Assembly: GCA_020744425.1 (NCBI GenBank)
Contig: JAGMUV010000036.1
Location: 1-64,000, forward strand
DNA: 64,000 nucleotides
Direction of reading: 5' to 3'
Source of the DNA: Dactylonectria macrodidyma
Lineage: Eukaryota > Ascomycota > Sordariomycetes > Hypocreales > Nectriaceae
In this document: positions 10,301-20,570 of the stretch, piece by piece
How positions within the stretch are numbered: the stretch's first letter is position 1
How the letters are laid out: every line of letters begins with the position of its first letter
The notes under the pieces: generated by a model
The model's input: the letters and a program-made list of their open reading frames with translations, nothing else
Database searches by the model: none
What the model was told of the DNA's origin: nothing
Translations under genes and position numbers: made by a program

Positions 10301-12484
10301 TGACAGGCATTCCCGCTCTCTACGGATCGATGGCGATGAGGTTGACGAGGCCCCCAACGTCTACGAAAAGTACTGTCGACGCCCAGAAGCCCTAGAGGAC
10401 CTGACCTACGTTTCCTTTCTCAAATACTGGAATTTCTGCTCTAGGGACCCTTCCAAGTGGAAGCAATGGCAGCCAGGCAACGTCAATGGCAGGCCTCGTG
10501 TATTGGTCTACTTTCCTCGCTATCAGGCTGATCCAGAAGGTCAACAGTGGCCAGATTACTGCCGTGTAAAGCTAACATTGAACCACCCACATCGCCGGCT
10601 TGATGAGCTCCTCACATTTGACGGCCAGCGTTTTAATTCTCATGCTAAGGCCTTCTCCTATTGTTGGCAGCACCACAGTCATGGTGATGACCATTACGGC
10701 CGGCCAAAAGAGGCTCAATTACAACCTCAAGAGGATCAGTACGAGACTCTGCCTGTGGAGGAGGAATTTGATGACGAAGACTGGATCCGCCTCGCCGCCC
10801 TTTTACCTGACAACACCCTTACCCAGGAAGGTCTTGACCTACTTGGCCGCCGCGATATCGACGTTAATTACGACTGGACACGGCATGTAGGTACTTATCC
10901 GGAACTTCGAGACGGCTACTGGAAAGACCTTATCGCTAGCCACCCTATAGCTAACGATGTGGAGGTCCTTGGCCCTCACTGGCGTGACCAGCTTAACGCA
11001 CAACAACGGCTCGTGTACGACACCTTCATGGGCCACTTCCAGGCGCAAAATCCTACTCAAATCCTTCTCCACGTTGACGGTGGTGGTGGTACAGGCAAGT
11101 CCTTCCTTATCAAGGTGCTTTCCTCCCATCTTCAGGCGGCTGCCCTACCGAATCCTAGCCCTATTTGCCGCGTAGCGCCAACAGGCGTTGCGAGTAACCA
11201 GATACAGGGCAGCACCATACATTCGTTGCTACGTCTCCCAGTACGTGGTGCTTTTACCGACCTTCCCCCAGCCGATGCGGCCGCCCTTCAGTCCCGCCTA
11301 CGGCACGTCAAGTACCTCGTTATCGATGAAAAGAGCATGCTAGGGCTTGAGCAGCTCGCACGGATCGATTCCCGACTGCGGCAGGCCTTTCCACAGCGTA
11401 GATTCGAGTTCTTTGGTGGTGTGAGTGTCTTGCTTGTAGGCGATTTCTTCCAGTTACCACCAGTCCGGCAAAAGCCTCTGTATTCGACTAGCACGAGCCT
11501 GTCTTCGTTGGAAAGGAGAGGGCAAGTGGCCTACCGGTTATTTGACCGCACCGTCTTCCTGACCACGGTACAGCGCCAGGCTGGTGATGACCAGGCCCGG
11601 TTCCGTCAGGCCTTACAGGAACTGCGTGAAGTTAAGTTATCTATACAGTCCTGGAACCTCCTTAGCAATCGGGTACAGGCCAAGCTAACGCAGAGCGAGG
11701 TTGACAGATTCAGGGCCGCTTTGCGGGTGTATTCTACAAAGGCCCGCGTCAACGAATACAATTACGAGCATATGGTACACCTCAACGCCCCGACAATACA
11801 GGTAGAGGCAAAGAATCAGGGCAATGGCGCGGGGCAGGCAGCAAGCGACCATGCTGGCAATCTATCCAACAAGTTTCCTGTTGCTAAGGGCGCCAGGGTA
11901 ATGCTCACGACTAATTTATGGCAGCCAGCTGGCCTAGTTAACGGTGCCCAGGGTACTGTATACGATATCGCCTGGAATGCAGGCGCCAACCCATGGGAAG
12001 ACCCCCCAGCCGTTATTATGGTGGATTTCGATAGCTACGATGGACCGCCGTATCTAACAACTAACGAGGGCAGGAAAATCGTAGCCATCCTTCCAGTCAC
12101 GCGTGATTTCCTAGTGGGCAACGAGACTTGCGCTCGTACGCAGTTTCCCCTGATCGTGGCATTTGCTATCACTGTTCACAAATGCCAGAGCCTAACGAAG
12201 GATCAAATAGTTACTGACCTCGCTACACGCGACTTCCAGGCCGGTATTAGTTATGTTGCTGTCTCGCGAGTTACCTCGCTGCAGGGCCTACTCCTTGAGG
12301 CGCCTTTCGATCGTCAGAGCCTCTATAACCACACGCCCACTGAAGGTTTATACGCCTGCGCTTCCTACGTACTGCGTTTGTGGCTAACTATAAGGCAGGG
12401 ATGAAGATGCGACTTGCTGACCAACAACGCCGTCAGGCTCAACAGCTGACCGATCCGCCGTATCCACCACGCTACATTGACTGA
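7383..12484 (+). pseudogene. Helitron Rep/helicase (HUH endonuclease plus PIF1-type helicase) with an early in-frame stop
   Basis: The longest uninterrupted frame starts at ATG 7554. The same frame extends back to ATG 7383 with a zinc-finger pair (CRTCKRDL and CTSCRARQ) broken by TAG at 7476-7478. Near residue 190 (from 7554) there is a CIRCREHW...CSRC finger. The Helitron-like N domain follows, with the HUH-type motif SSHHHGLYWL and the two-tyrosine motif YAAKYCSK. The C-terminal third is a PIF1-like SF1B helicase with Walker A GGGGTGKS and Walker B VIDEKSMLGL. Unspliced, the frame ends TGA at 12404 (1616 residues). A likely 53 bp intron at 12346-12398 (GTTTAT, GCTAAC branch, CAG) restores the tail GMKMRLADQQ seen in Helitron 3 and ends at 12484. 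From 7554 that gives about 1625 residues. It rolls out ssDNA copies of the element. The early stop may spare a shorter protein. Confidence 0.8.
12346..12398 (+). other. Probable 3'-terminal intron in Helitron 1 Rep/helicase
   Basis: The sequence has a GT donor at 12346, a GGCTAACT branch site near 12383 and a CAG acceptor ending at 12398. Splicing replaces an unrelated tail by GMKMRLADQQRRQ, which matches GMKMKMRDQELRRRQ of Helitron 3, where no intron is present. This is inferred from that comparison. Confidence 0.55.
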
Positions 12485-12751
12485 CGTTTTCCTATAAGTT
12501 ACAGGGAAAGGGGAGGTTTGACAGACGGTATATAGTTAGATTGGGTGTGTCAGGAAGCGTGAGAGGGAACAAACGTCCTTACTACAAGTTTCAAGCGGTT
12601 TAACAGCTGGTTACCCGCCGCAAGAGAAAGGGGGGCTCTAGGGGGTCCTCCCAAGAGAGTTGAATTGCAGATATACGATATTTACCCTTCGGGCTGGATA
12701 TTCAGCCGTTCAGTCTCTTGCCTTGGCAACTTAACGGGTGTTCGAAGTATT

Positions 12752-14409
12752 TTAAATGCACTCTCGCCATTCCCTATGATTCGTATATCGCTTCCAACGT
12801 GGCTGCCCGTAACGCTGAAGAAGATAACTGTTAACAAGGGCCACATCTAGGAGGAAGGTCCAGCAAAGTGCCTGCCAAGCACCGCGGCGTAGGGGATGCC
12901 TATACTCATAATATGACCTCAACTGATCACCACGGTCAACATGATTCATTTCTTCGTTATAAGCAGCAGCGACCGTCGGGATTTGAACTATCTTGACAGC
13001 TTCGTCACCAAAGAATTGGCGTATTGGCTTGGCCTCGGGCTTGCGTGACGACGGCTTCCTCCTTTGGCGTTCAACTCGCTCATCGTCGGCGCCAGTGAAC
13101 ACGGTTGTCATAAATAACACAAGCTTGTTGTCTTTCCAAGCGATATGGTTGACCTAGGGATATAGAATGACGACAGATTAGTAGGGATTTTCAAAGTAAA
13201 AGTGTCAGAAATTGGTACCTTATTGTCAGGGGTCGGTATCGCCTTGACCTTGTTAAATTCGTAGCTTCTCTTGACCTTGCCGTCATTGCCCGTATCCTCT
13301 GCCAATTCCTTGTAGATGCCGCTGTTCTTGCGGGCCGTGCCTGTGGCTCCGTGGCCGTGATTCCGAAGACTGCGGAGGAGACCTGATGACGAGAAGAGGT
13401 TATCGATGAAGACATGATATGTCGCTTTTGGCAGTAGATTTGCTAGGGCAGTGACGACGGCTTGGGTCGGGTTCAAGGCAATGGGCTTCTCTTCCCTGGC
13501 TAGCTCTTTCCCTGCGGCCTTGGAAGCGCCCCGGCCCTGAGAACGTGTGGATGACTTCTTCTGTGGAAGCTCGATGCCAACGGGGCCATAAGTCGCATCT
13601 CTGATGTGCCAAAGCCAGCGAAGAAAGAAGCCCTGTTGGGCGATAACCCAGATCTTGAATCCCACTGGTTCTGGCTTGCCCTTGACCGTTGTTTTGGCGT
13701 CACATTTCCCCGTATAACCAACCATGCACTCATCCACGGCAAGGTGAGACCCAGCAGTTAAAAGCTCGGCTGAGACTGCTTGTATGTGGTTAGACCACTC
13801 TTCAATGCCTTGGAACACCTCTGGTAGGTGTTCCTCATCGGTCTCATCGATCTTGGTGTGGTCAAAAGGGCGGAGATGACGGTGGATGAGATGAAACTTC
13901 CAGTAGGGCATGAACTTGATAAATGAGTGTTCTGCGCCTTGTGAACCGGGCTGAGGGGAACTCCAATAGGTCTTCAACGTCTTTTCTATATGTATTCCCA
14001 TATAAATCAGTATTGCAATAAACAGGTAGATCTCTGAGGCATAGGTTCCTTCCCAAGTTCGCAGACGTGATGTTCGACCCATCGGCTTTTTCCATCTATC
14101 CACCCACTCGTTGGCTTTGAGCCACGAGATCCAGATCTTGGTGTAATGTACCCATTTCTCAACAAGGGAAATAGGTAGGAAAAGCTGGAATAGCTCGAGA
14201 GGCGTTGGAGGCAGCGTATCGATGTGAAATTCGCGCCTTGGAACGTTGAAAGGTTCAAATTGCGTGCCTCGGTCTTGGGCAGCCGGGAAAACAACTATGC
14301 AGGTGGGGTCATTTGGCCACAGCCGATGACTGTGCTTTGCCTTAATAAAGCTCTTGTCATCATAGGCATTGAGAGCCTGCGCACCCTCGGGAATCAATTG
14401 AGTACTCAT
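12752..14409 (-). pseudogene. piggyBac-like transposase, catalytic core (DDE_Tnp_1_7 type), 3' end displaced
   Basis: Exon 1 is 14409-13219 and exon 2 starts at 13153. The 65 bp intron (13154-13218) has GTACCA and CCTAG ends. The three catalytic aspartates are visible in HLAVDECMVGYTG, HVFIDNLFSSSG and NHVDRGDQLRSYY. The frame collapses at REWRECI (12752) where Helitron 1 begins. The missing C-terminal zinc domain is at 6358-6660. The enzyme would cut and paste the element at its inverted ends. As it stands, the gene cannot make the complete protein. Apart from the insertion it looks well preserved, which suggests that the Helitron arrived before much decay. Confidence 0.85.
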
Positions 14410-14560
14410 TGATGAGATTGAAATGCTTCAGGGGTCTTCCAGTGGTGTTTGGGGGGGTTAAAATGACGGATCAAACTTCCGGTACCCCGCTCGTACTCTC
14501 GTCATCGCAGGGGTCATGTGGGGCTAAGTACGGAGGTGTTGTCTTGTGAGCACTCGTGGG

Positions 14561-14636
14561 ATAGGCACACGCCTAGGCGCGCCTCCACTCCTGCACAGCG
14601 CACGGGGTGCGTGAGCCTAGGCGGCGCCTAAGACCA
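14561..14636. repeat. GC-rich palindromic repeat unit, right copy with inverted inner half
   Basis: The first 36 bases repeat the unit at 6181 in the same orientation (ATAGGCACACGCCTAGGCGC and on). The next part, GGGGTGCGTGAGCCTAGGCG, is the complement of the inner half of the left copy. The unit abuts the right inverted repeat of the piggyBac-like element. Confidence 0.7.
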
Positions 14637-15331
14637 TACCGGTAAGACCGGTAATACCGCCAAGACTTTTGTCGCGCGTAATGGGTATCACGTGACAAAA
14701 CGAATATCTCCTTACAACCAGGGCAGATCGATTTTCTTCATTTTTGTTTTGCCTCTACATCACGTCCTATATACAGGTCTCTTTAGTGGAACCATCAAGC
14801 GGCTCTCTATCGATCCGAATTGCCAAAATGACGAATAAGAAGGTGACGCAGTTTCAGAAAAGAAGAGCAATCATGTAACTACCCTTTCCATGGAAGAAAA
14901 GCTTGTAGAAGAAGACTCAAATGTATGAAATTAAGAAAATCGGTTTTATTGAGATTTTTTCCATCGATTTTTGTAATTCTTTACCGTGCATCCTTGTGGT
15001 GAATATGGAATGGGCGCCGGTGAGTCGGTGACGATGTCGAGAAAGGTATTATTACAGGGTAGGCATGATCTCAAAACCAAGTCATCTAGCTATATGCTAC
15101 AAGAAAACTGTGTGAGGGACTACCCCGCGCGAGAACGAACAATCAACAACATATTACTGCTGTTCACCACAATAATTGATAACCCATTCCTACTGTGAAC
15201 GCAACCTCAGTGCGACAGGTATCGTCGGTGCGGGCGATGACGTAGGAGTGTTGAGAGATGTTGACGTTGAGTCCCATGATACTGATGCACCAAATCAAGC
15301 GAGTTTTTGTATACGCTAGCCTGCTAGGCTA
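14637..15331. other. Intergenic stretch between piggyBac-like and Tc1 elements
   Basis: Nothing coding is supported here. The sequence is AT-rich between about 14880 and 14990. Short frames lack domains and neighbours that would support them. Confidence 0.5.
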
Positions 15332-16729
15332 CACCGGGGTTCCAAAAGTCCTGCAACAGCCCCACTTACACCACCACCCTGACCGGAACGCATAGAATAA
15401 AGATACCAATTCCACAGGCTACAGACTAGCTACAATAAAAGTAACTACATTTTTGGATTCCTCAGAGGCGTGGCTTTAATATTTTGTCTACCAACCCCGA
15501 GCCTTACGGCAGGCCTCGATCCTCCTCGGCATTGACTCTAGCAGGCCCCGAATGAAGTCCTGAGGGATAGCTTCCCATGCCGCTTCCAAGCACGCTTTAA
15601 ATTTTGCGATATCAGCTATGTTTTTCTTCAATTTGGAGACCCAAGGGAACATTCTATAGAGATCTCTCTTCAGTCTGGCCCAAACATGCTCAATTGGGTT
15701 TAAATCGGGGCTGTGAGGAGGCCAGTCAATAAGAGAGATTCCATGCTCAAGCAGAAAGCTCATTGAGACCTTTGATGTATGGATTCCGGCATTATCCTGC
15801 TGGAAATGCCGGGTGCCATTATCATCAGGAAGAAGCCCAGAAGTCAGAGCTTCAATATAGCTATTAGATGAGTAGCCACCGCGCTTAGAAGCTGTGTCTC
15901 GGGTCATAATAACCAGCTTGCTTCGGCTCTCCTTGCAAATTGCACCCCACACCATTATCGTCACATCTCCCTTGCCATGAGCTGTTTTATTGACGAATTT
16001 TGGGTCATAGATCTCATGAGTGAACCTCCAGACCCAGGTGCCCGGATTGGCGCTGCCATTTTGAGCAGAGCACTCATCAGAGAAGATAACCTAGGGTGTG
16101 TAATTAACGCATATAGTAGCAGACGAGGGCATCTCAAACACTTAGTCATACCTCACCCAATTCTTCTTCTCTCTTCGCCCAGTCGCGCGTAAATTGAAGC
16201 CGCTGAGCTGCATCTTCCTTTCGTAAAAAGATCCTCTTCCTAGCTTGCCATTTGCGCAAGTTAACCTCATTTAAATTCCGGCGGACTGTCGTGGCGCTCA
16301 CCCCAAGACTCAGGTCATCCACTAAGTCTTTCCTTGAGACACTTTCATCCTGTCGTACAGCGTGAATAATAGCCCTTTTCGCCCGAGGCGTCAGACTTGG
16401 GGGACGCCCGGACCGAGGACTAGGATCGATCGATGCCGTTGTCTCGAGCCGTTGAAGCAGACGCCTGATTGTGGCTGTCGTAACCCCAAAACGCGTCGCG
16501 ACCACACTCCTTTTCTCTCCAGCTTGTACGGCCGCAATAATAGCCGCACGAAGCTCGGGACTGGTTTTTTGTCTTCCTCGACGATTTCCAGATATTATGG
16601 TCCCAAAAGACCGTAAATTGGACGTCATAATAAAAAGTTGTAGATGATTGAAGATGAAGGTGGCAGGAAACGCGGTTCCGATCGTCGACGCGAGTCGCGT
16701 GGCGTTGCAGGACTTTTGGAACCCCACTG
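15332..16729 (-). mobile_element. Complete Tc1-type DNA transposon
   Basis: The ends are inverted repeats of about 26 bases: CACCGGGGTTCCAAAAGTCC on the left and CAGTGGGGTTCCAAAAGTCC on the right, read inward. Both are flanked by TA (15330-15331 and 16730-16731), the target duplication of this superfamily. The 1398 bp element carries one transposase gene on the minus strand. The two ends differ at two positions near the tip. Confidence 0.9.
15488..16628 (-). CDS. Tc1-family transposase, two exons, apparently intact
   Basis: Exon 1 is 16628-16152 and exon 2 is 16090-15488. The 61 bp intron (16091-16151) runs GTATGA to CCTAG. The product has 359 residues. I chose the ATG at 16628 because basic and HTH sequence follows directly. 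The N-terminal half has two HTH regions (ELRAAIIAAVQAGEKRSVVA and RAKRAIIHAVRQDESVSRKD). The DDE domain shows VIFSDECS, FQQDNAGIH and LNPIEHVWARLK, the D-D-E triad of Tc1 enzymes, together with the tryptophan-rich IDWPPHSPDLNP motif. No stop or frameshift is visible. It would excise and insert the surrounding element at TA sites. Confidence 0.9.
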
Positions 16730-16731
16730 TA

Positions 16732-17116
16732 GCCATTTTAGTTTAGATTCCAGCCACTTCCCGCCGCTAAGTGCTTTACCTCGGCCTATTTTTAGCGTTA
16801 CCGGTATGACTTGGTATAGTAGTAGATTTATTACGCCCGGGAGAACGGATCTCATAGGGCCATGGAACACGCTATGCTATTTACATTTCTGCCATTCAAT
16901 CCTGACCACAAAGTAAAGCCCCACTTTCTCTCCCTGAATCACTTTCTTTTGGCCTCGCTTGACTCTCTCTGACAGGCCTGCTTGAAGGCCAATTTCTCCA
17001 AGTGTTCAGCATCCTATCCTCAGCAGCTGAAGCATGGTCTGTCAAAATGAGGCTGCATTGTGTTAGTATTGTGTCAATGTTTCCTGGTTCTGGGGTTGTT
17101 AGTATGTCCCATTCTC
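16732..17116. other. Spacer without supported gene
   Basis: Between the Tc1 element and the LINE fragment I see no coding pattern, repeat or RNA gene. Confidence 0.45.
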
Positions 17117-17350
17117 CTACTTCACTCCCAGTCTTCCGGTCTTCATCGCGAATGTGATCGTTGCTCGCACCGCCTGTAGGTTAGGTGACCACTTCGGTCC
17201 GTCCAATGCCGACTTTCCTCCCAAAAAGAACGACAGGTTTCCCATCTCGCTTTGCCCGATTTGTCTCATGCCTTCGCGTTGTGCATCCCACTTGGTGCAT
17301 CGAAAGAGAAAATGCCCCATTGTTTCGACTGCCCGTCCGCAATAGGGTTC
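17117..17350 (-). pseudogene. 3'-terminal fragment of a LINE (Tad1-like) reverse transcriptase ORF
   Basis: The minus strand reads YCGRAVETMGHFLFRC and then KWSPNLQAVRATITFAMKTG before a stop at 17117. A Cys-His-Cys knuckle followed by such a tail is typical of the C-terminus of fungal LINE ORF2 proteins. No RT core is attached, as upstream sequence turns into repeats at about 17350. It is a dead fragment. Confidence 0.55.
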
Positions 17351-17354
17351 CCTT

Positions 17355-17770
17355 GAGGTACCGGTAAATTACCAAAACCTCCAGGTAAATGACGGTCATA
17401 AACCCGAGGTTTATGACGTGTCATTTATCACGTGATTCTAAGCACTACTAACTGATAAAATGGCAATTAGGAGAGTTATCAAAGAGTTCAGTTGTTTTAG
17501 AAAATCTGAATACAATACAATACAATACAATTTTCCTGAGTGGAGTATTTGACCCTTAGTAATGGACTTCGGCCGTGTGTCTTCTGCTACGTACTCGGCT
17601 GGGCCTCGGGGCCGGAATAACCTATGATCCCATAGCCCGAACCTCTTTTGGAGAGGTCACTAAACCTAGCTAGGAAGGAGGTTTATGACGGTAAATTACC
17701 AGTCAGTTGGTGTTTATGACGTCAATTGGTAAGTTGGGGTTTATGACGTCAAAAAGGTAACCCTAGATAT
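17355..17770. repeat. Hairpin and repeated TTTATGACG motifs
   Basis: At about 17384-17430 a near-perfect hairpin pairs GGTAAATGACGGTCATAAACC-like arms around CGA. The motif GGTTTATGACG recurs at about 17409, 17682, 17711 and 17738, several times as TTTATGACGTCA, a TGACGTCA palindrome. GGTAAATTACC occurs at both sides (about 17361 and 17690). A short (ATACA)n run lies at 17511-17532. This may be a small inverted-repeat element next to the hAT relic. I cannot define its ends. Confidence 0.5.
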
Positions 17771-18902
17771 GTGAGCTTCTGTAATGGAAACAGAAGGGTT
17801 GAGATATTCGAAGATCGCTCGCAGGTCAGGATCTTTCGCGGTGGTGAACGATCGATTCGTGTTGACGATCCAGTTGACGATCATCTGTTGAAACTCGGCT
17901 TTATTAAACCGCTTGATTAATAGATTCGTTATTTCTTGATCACGGGGGACCTCTGGATTCAATCGAAGTAACGTAGCAATTGAGCGGGCGGGTGTTGCAA
18001 CGGTAGATTTCAGGGCCTGCCTTTTACCTGAAGGATCGACTATGCCGTTGTGATCCTTGAACAAGTGGCTCTCAGCGTTCTGCAGGCCCTTATAGTTGTA
18101 ATTCTTCGGCCTCGGATCCTTCCGTTTGATACATATACAACAGACCCAGCGGCGTTCCTTTGTTGCTATATTCTGAATGTCGTACCCAAACCGGTAGACC
18201 CATTGACGCGTGTGGCCATCTCTTTCGGACAAAGTTCAGCCTCTGAACAAGCGAAATAGCCGTTGTTCGTCTTCTTCTGTTCGTTCGGGGATCGCCGCCG
18301 TCGATTTCCCTTGCGCAGAGGGCTCGAGAGTGCCTGGTCGAGAATCGGGCTGATAGTCGGCCATTGTGATACGATATTTGCAGCTGAAGCTTTGTTGCCA
18401 GTCAGAATGAGCCAAAGTACCGGTAGTCGGACGCATTGGCATTGTCAGACAATTAAAATCCACATAGTCGAAGGTCTAATAGCATCAGCTAATTGATGAG
18501 AATTATCTGAGGAACGCGTCCTCCATGAGGAAATGCACGGGATCGTGCAGATCTTTATTCTGCCAGCCAGGCAGCTGCGGTCGCGAGCAGCATCATAGGA
18601 ACAGCTGAACAGCCATTCCAGGTAGCTTGATATCGGTAGGGAACAGGTATGCGTTGTCTTAAACCTGGCATATTAGTTAACAAATACTTTAAACTCAACC
18701 TATTAACTAAGGGTTCTGTGGTATTTGTAAACCTCCGCTAAGATTAAGGAAATATCCACTGCATTCCACAATTTCCACATGTGGCCCGGCTCCCGTGGAG
18801 TGGTAGTAAATCCACAACTGGGTCTGATGGAATGGAGTGTATTTGATATGGATCCATATGTGAGTCCATATGTGGGTTTTCGTGGAGTGGCTTTGAACCC
18901 TG
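17741..18902 (-). pseudogene. 5' part of a hAT element: terminal repeat, BED finger and N-terminal transposase, nonsense-mutated
   Basis: The 5' end is CAGGGTTCAAAGCCACTCCA (inward from 18902), a typical hAT terminus with subterminal CCAC repeats. From the ATG at 18364 the frame has an acidic leader, RLFRLFRG, then TGA at 18236-18238. The same frame then continues as LSERDGH and a BED-like finger (WVCCICIKRKD...NAESHLFKDH). It follows NLLIKRFNKAEFQQMIVNWI and stops being homologous near 17741. By comparison with the hAT copy at 25344-28365, the TGA replaces a tryptophan codon (FRGW). The DDE and dimerisation domains are gone. Confidence 0.7.
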
Positions 18903-18903
18903 G

Positions 18904-19022
18904 CCGCTCGAGAACGTTTTGCTGAGATCCACCAGCTGTTCAGTGAGACCTATCCAGGGCGGTCCATTGAGAGCCTACAGGTGCATTACTCTACGAAGCT
19001 CAAGAGTCGGGAGAGATCCTAG
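18904..19022 (+). pseudogene. Short C-terminal coding remnant, possibly Myb/SANT-like
   Basis: The plus strand reads REREFAEIHQ-type sequence (RERFAEIHQLFSETYPGRS), then LQVHYSTKLKSRERS and a stop at 19020-19022. The pattern of an acidic helix, PGRS and LQVxYSTKLK resembles the recognition helix of fungal Myb/SANT-like domains. It starts directly at the outer edge of the hAT terminus at 18902. It may therefore be a gene broken by the insertion, but the other half was not found. The family assignment is weak. Confidence 0.3.
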
Positions 19023-19289
19023 TATGTTGCGGGTGGTGGGATGTCAGAATCTGCCAGGAGCTCGCTTAACCTTGAGATCAGTAATGGATGCTCTTGGGTT
19101 TGAGGAGCACAAGAGCTTAGTGGTCTTCTTCTTTGGATCAGATTATACTCTTAGGGTTAAGCCCAAATGCAATCTGCCTGTCCACTCTACCAGGTCGCAC
19201 AAGTCCATGGTCGAGGCATTGGGGATGTTTCGTCGTCCCTATGAGAACCCTACCCTCTTGAGACGCGACTCCGTCTAAGATGGTGAGAA

Positions 19290-19895
19290 CTAGCCGATGA
19301 CAACTCGGGCGCCTTCCTTGCCCAACACACCCCTCTCCTTGGGTTTCGGGCGGTTGTTCCGCCCTTTCTTGCTCTTCAGGAATCTAACCTTGCCGCCTGA
19401 GCCCTCGTTCTTGCCGTCGGCGGCATTATTGGCATCCGTCGGTAGGGTCGCATCCTGGCGTGCCAACTCCGACCAGCTACCACCTCCATCGAGCGTCACC
19501 TGAACGCCCCCAGTGGGACTTGTAACTCGTTGGCCCGCGATAATGGGGTGGTGGCGGTTTCGGAAGTCGTTCTGGTACGGTGGGGGACGGGCCGGTCGGC
19601 TGGGACGGGCCGGTCGGCTGGGACGGCCCTGTCGGCTCTCGTTGCTGGTGCTTGAATTGGGAGGTGATGGCTGGTATGCCCCATTCGTTGCCGGCATGGT
19701 GGTGGCCTCATCAGTCGTGATGGCCTGAGGAGCGTTGTCCGGGTCGGGTTGCGCCTCATCATTAAGGCCTTGGGCGGCTTCAGTGATCCCGTTGGGGTTA
19801 GCACACGGTACACAGTGAGAGGAAAAGCAGCTGTATAAGAGCTGTGGGAGGAGTATCGAAATCTCCCTGTCGAGCAGGATACGATACCTGAGCAC
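19290..19895 (-). other. Unrecognised open frame, proline/arginine-rich
   Basis: A 201-codon minus-strand frame reads an acidic middle, then an RPSRPA repeat encoded by two tandem 18 bp units near 19587-19624. It ends in the basic tail KSKKGRNNRPKPKERG. I do not recognise a domain. The low-complexity region and basic tail could belong to a LINE ORF1 or gag-like protein, since LINE pieces lie on both sides. It overlaps the hAT relic on the other strand at its right end, so part of it is certainly not real coding sequence. Confidence 0.25.
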
Positions 19896-20300
19896 CCCAC
19901 CGTTGCAAGGAAGACAACCGACCTAGATGACTTTATGGCCTCAATCAGGAAGCTCGGCACTCAGCCTGCACCTTTGCCGTCGGCTACGCGCAATGAGTAC
20001 GCAGAGTGGGTGGCCACTGCTGATCCAGGCGATTGTTTGGTGGATATTCCGATTCAGTATTGGCTTCTCCGAAGACGGCAGTATCCACGTCTGTCGCGGA
20101 TGGCGATTGATCTCTTTTCAATTCCCGCGATGTCTTCCGAGCCAGAGCGAATATTCAGCCTTGCAGGACAGATGGTTACAGCTCAAAGAGGCTGACTCCA
20201 AGCGGATAGTATAGGAGCAGCTCAATGTATATCATCTTGGGAGAAAAGTGGGGTTATCCAAATATCCAAATAGATCCAAATCGATCCAAATCGAATTAAA
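19836..20300 (+). pseudogene. 3' part of a hAT transposase (dimerisation domain) with a nonsense codon
   Basis: The plus strand reads LWEEYRNLPVEQDT, then PIQYWLLRRRQYPRLSRMA, FSIPAMSSEPERIFSLAG and QMVTAQRG. These match the hAT C-terminal dimerisation domain, including the catalytic Glu context. TGA at 20193-20195 interrupts it, but the same frame continues LQADSIGAAQCISSW, as in intact relatives, so an arginine codon probably became TGA. Downstream, repeated ATCCAAAT motifs at 20255-20300 look like subterminal hAT repeats. It is on the opposite strand to the hAT relic at 17741-18902 and is not its other half. Confidence 0.7.
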
Positions 20301-20391
20301 TTGGAGGCTCGATTTGATTTGATTTATTTGTTTGCAAGCCTGCTCTGAGAAGCCTCGCCTTTTTCCGGCGCGACAGCTAACCTAGATGTGG

Positions 20392-20570
20392 CTAGATCTT
20401 CAGTACTAGTTCACCATCGGTGCCTGACCCTTTGGTTCGGGCCCATTTTGCGATTCCCCAGAGTGACTCCGGCGACTCTACCGCTTGCTCTATTCTTTCG
20501 CGATGTGTCTTTCTGTTTGATAGCCCTTCCTTGAGAGGTAATAACGCGGAGGAATCGAGTGTGAGAGATG
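20392..20570 (-). pseudogene. Internal LINE (Tad1-like) fragment
   Basis: The minus strand reads HRERIEQAVESPESLWGIAK and WARTKGSG. This pattern lies between the endonuclease and reverse transcriptase domains of fungal LINE ORF2 proteins. Nothing recognisable of the RT follows. The fragment is short, so the call is tentative. Confidence 0.4.

Larger units (their letters stand above)
6680..12755 (+). mobile_element. Helitron 1, inserted in the piggyBac-like transposase gene
   Basis: The limits are inferred from where the piggyBac-like coding sequence stops on each side, so they are good to about 10-20 bases. The left end carries two tandem copies of TTCAGCCCGAAGGGCGTTTT. The right end has the complement, CCCTTCGGGCTG, at about 12688-12699. 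The element encodes one large Rep/helicase protein on the plus strand. About 700 bases of leader (6685-7382) and 270 bases of trailer (12485-12755) hold no other gene I can support. A clear CTRR 3' terminus was not found. Confidence 0.7.
6274..14560 (-). mobile_element. piggyBac-like element split by a Helitron
   Basis: The ends are inverted repeats: CCCACGAGTGCTCACAAGAC on the left at 6274, with the complement ending at 14560. About 27 bases match. The transposase gene is on the minus strand. Its start and catalytic core are at 14409-12752, and its cysteine-rich C-terminus is at 6615-6358. The roughly 6 kb between holds Helitron 1. The usual TTAA duplication of this family is not visible at the ends I chose: the flanks read CAT on the left and ATA on the right. 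The true boundary may therefore lie a few bases away, or this lineage may use a different target. Confidence 0.7.
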
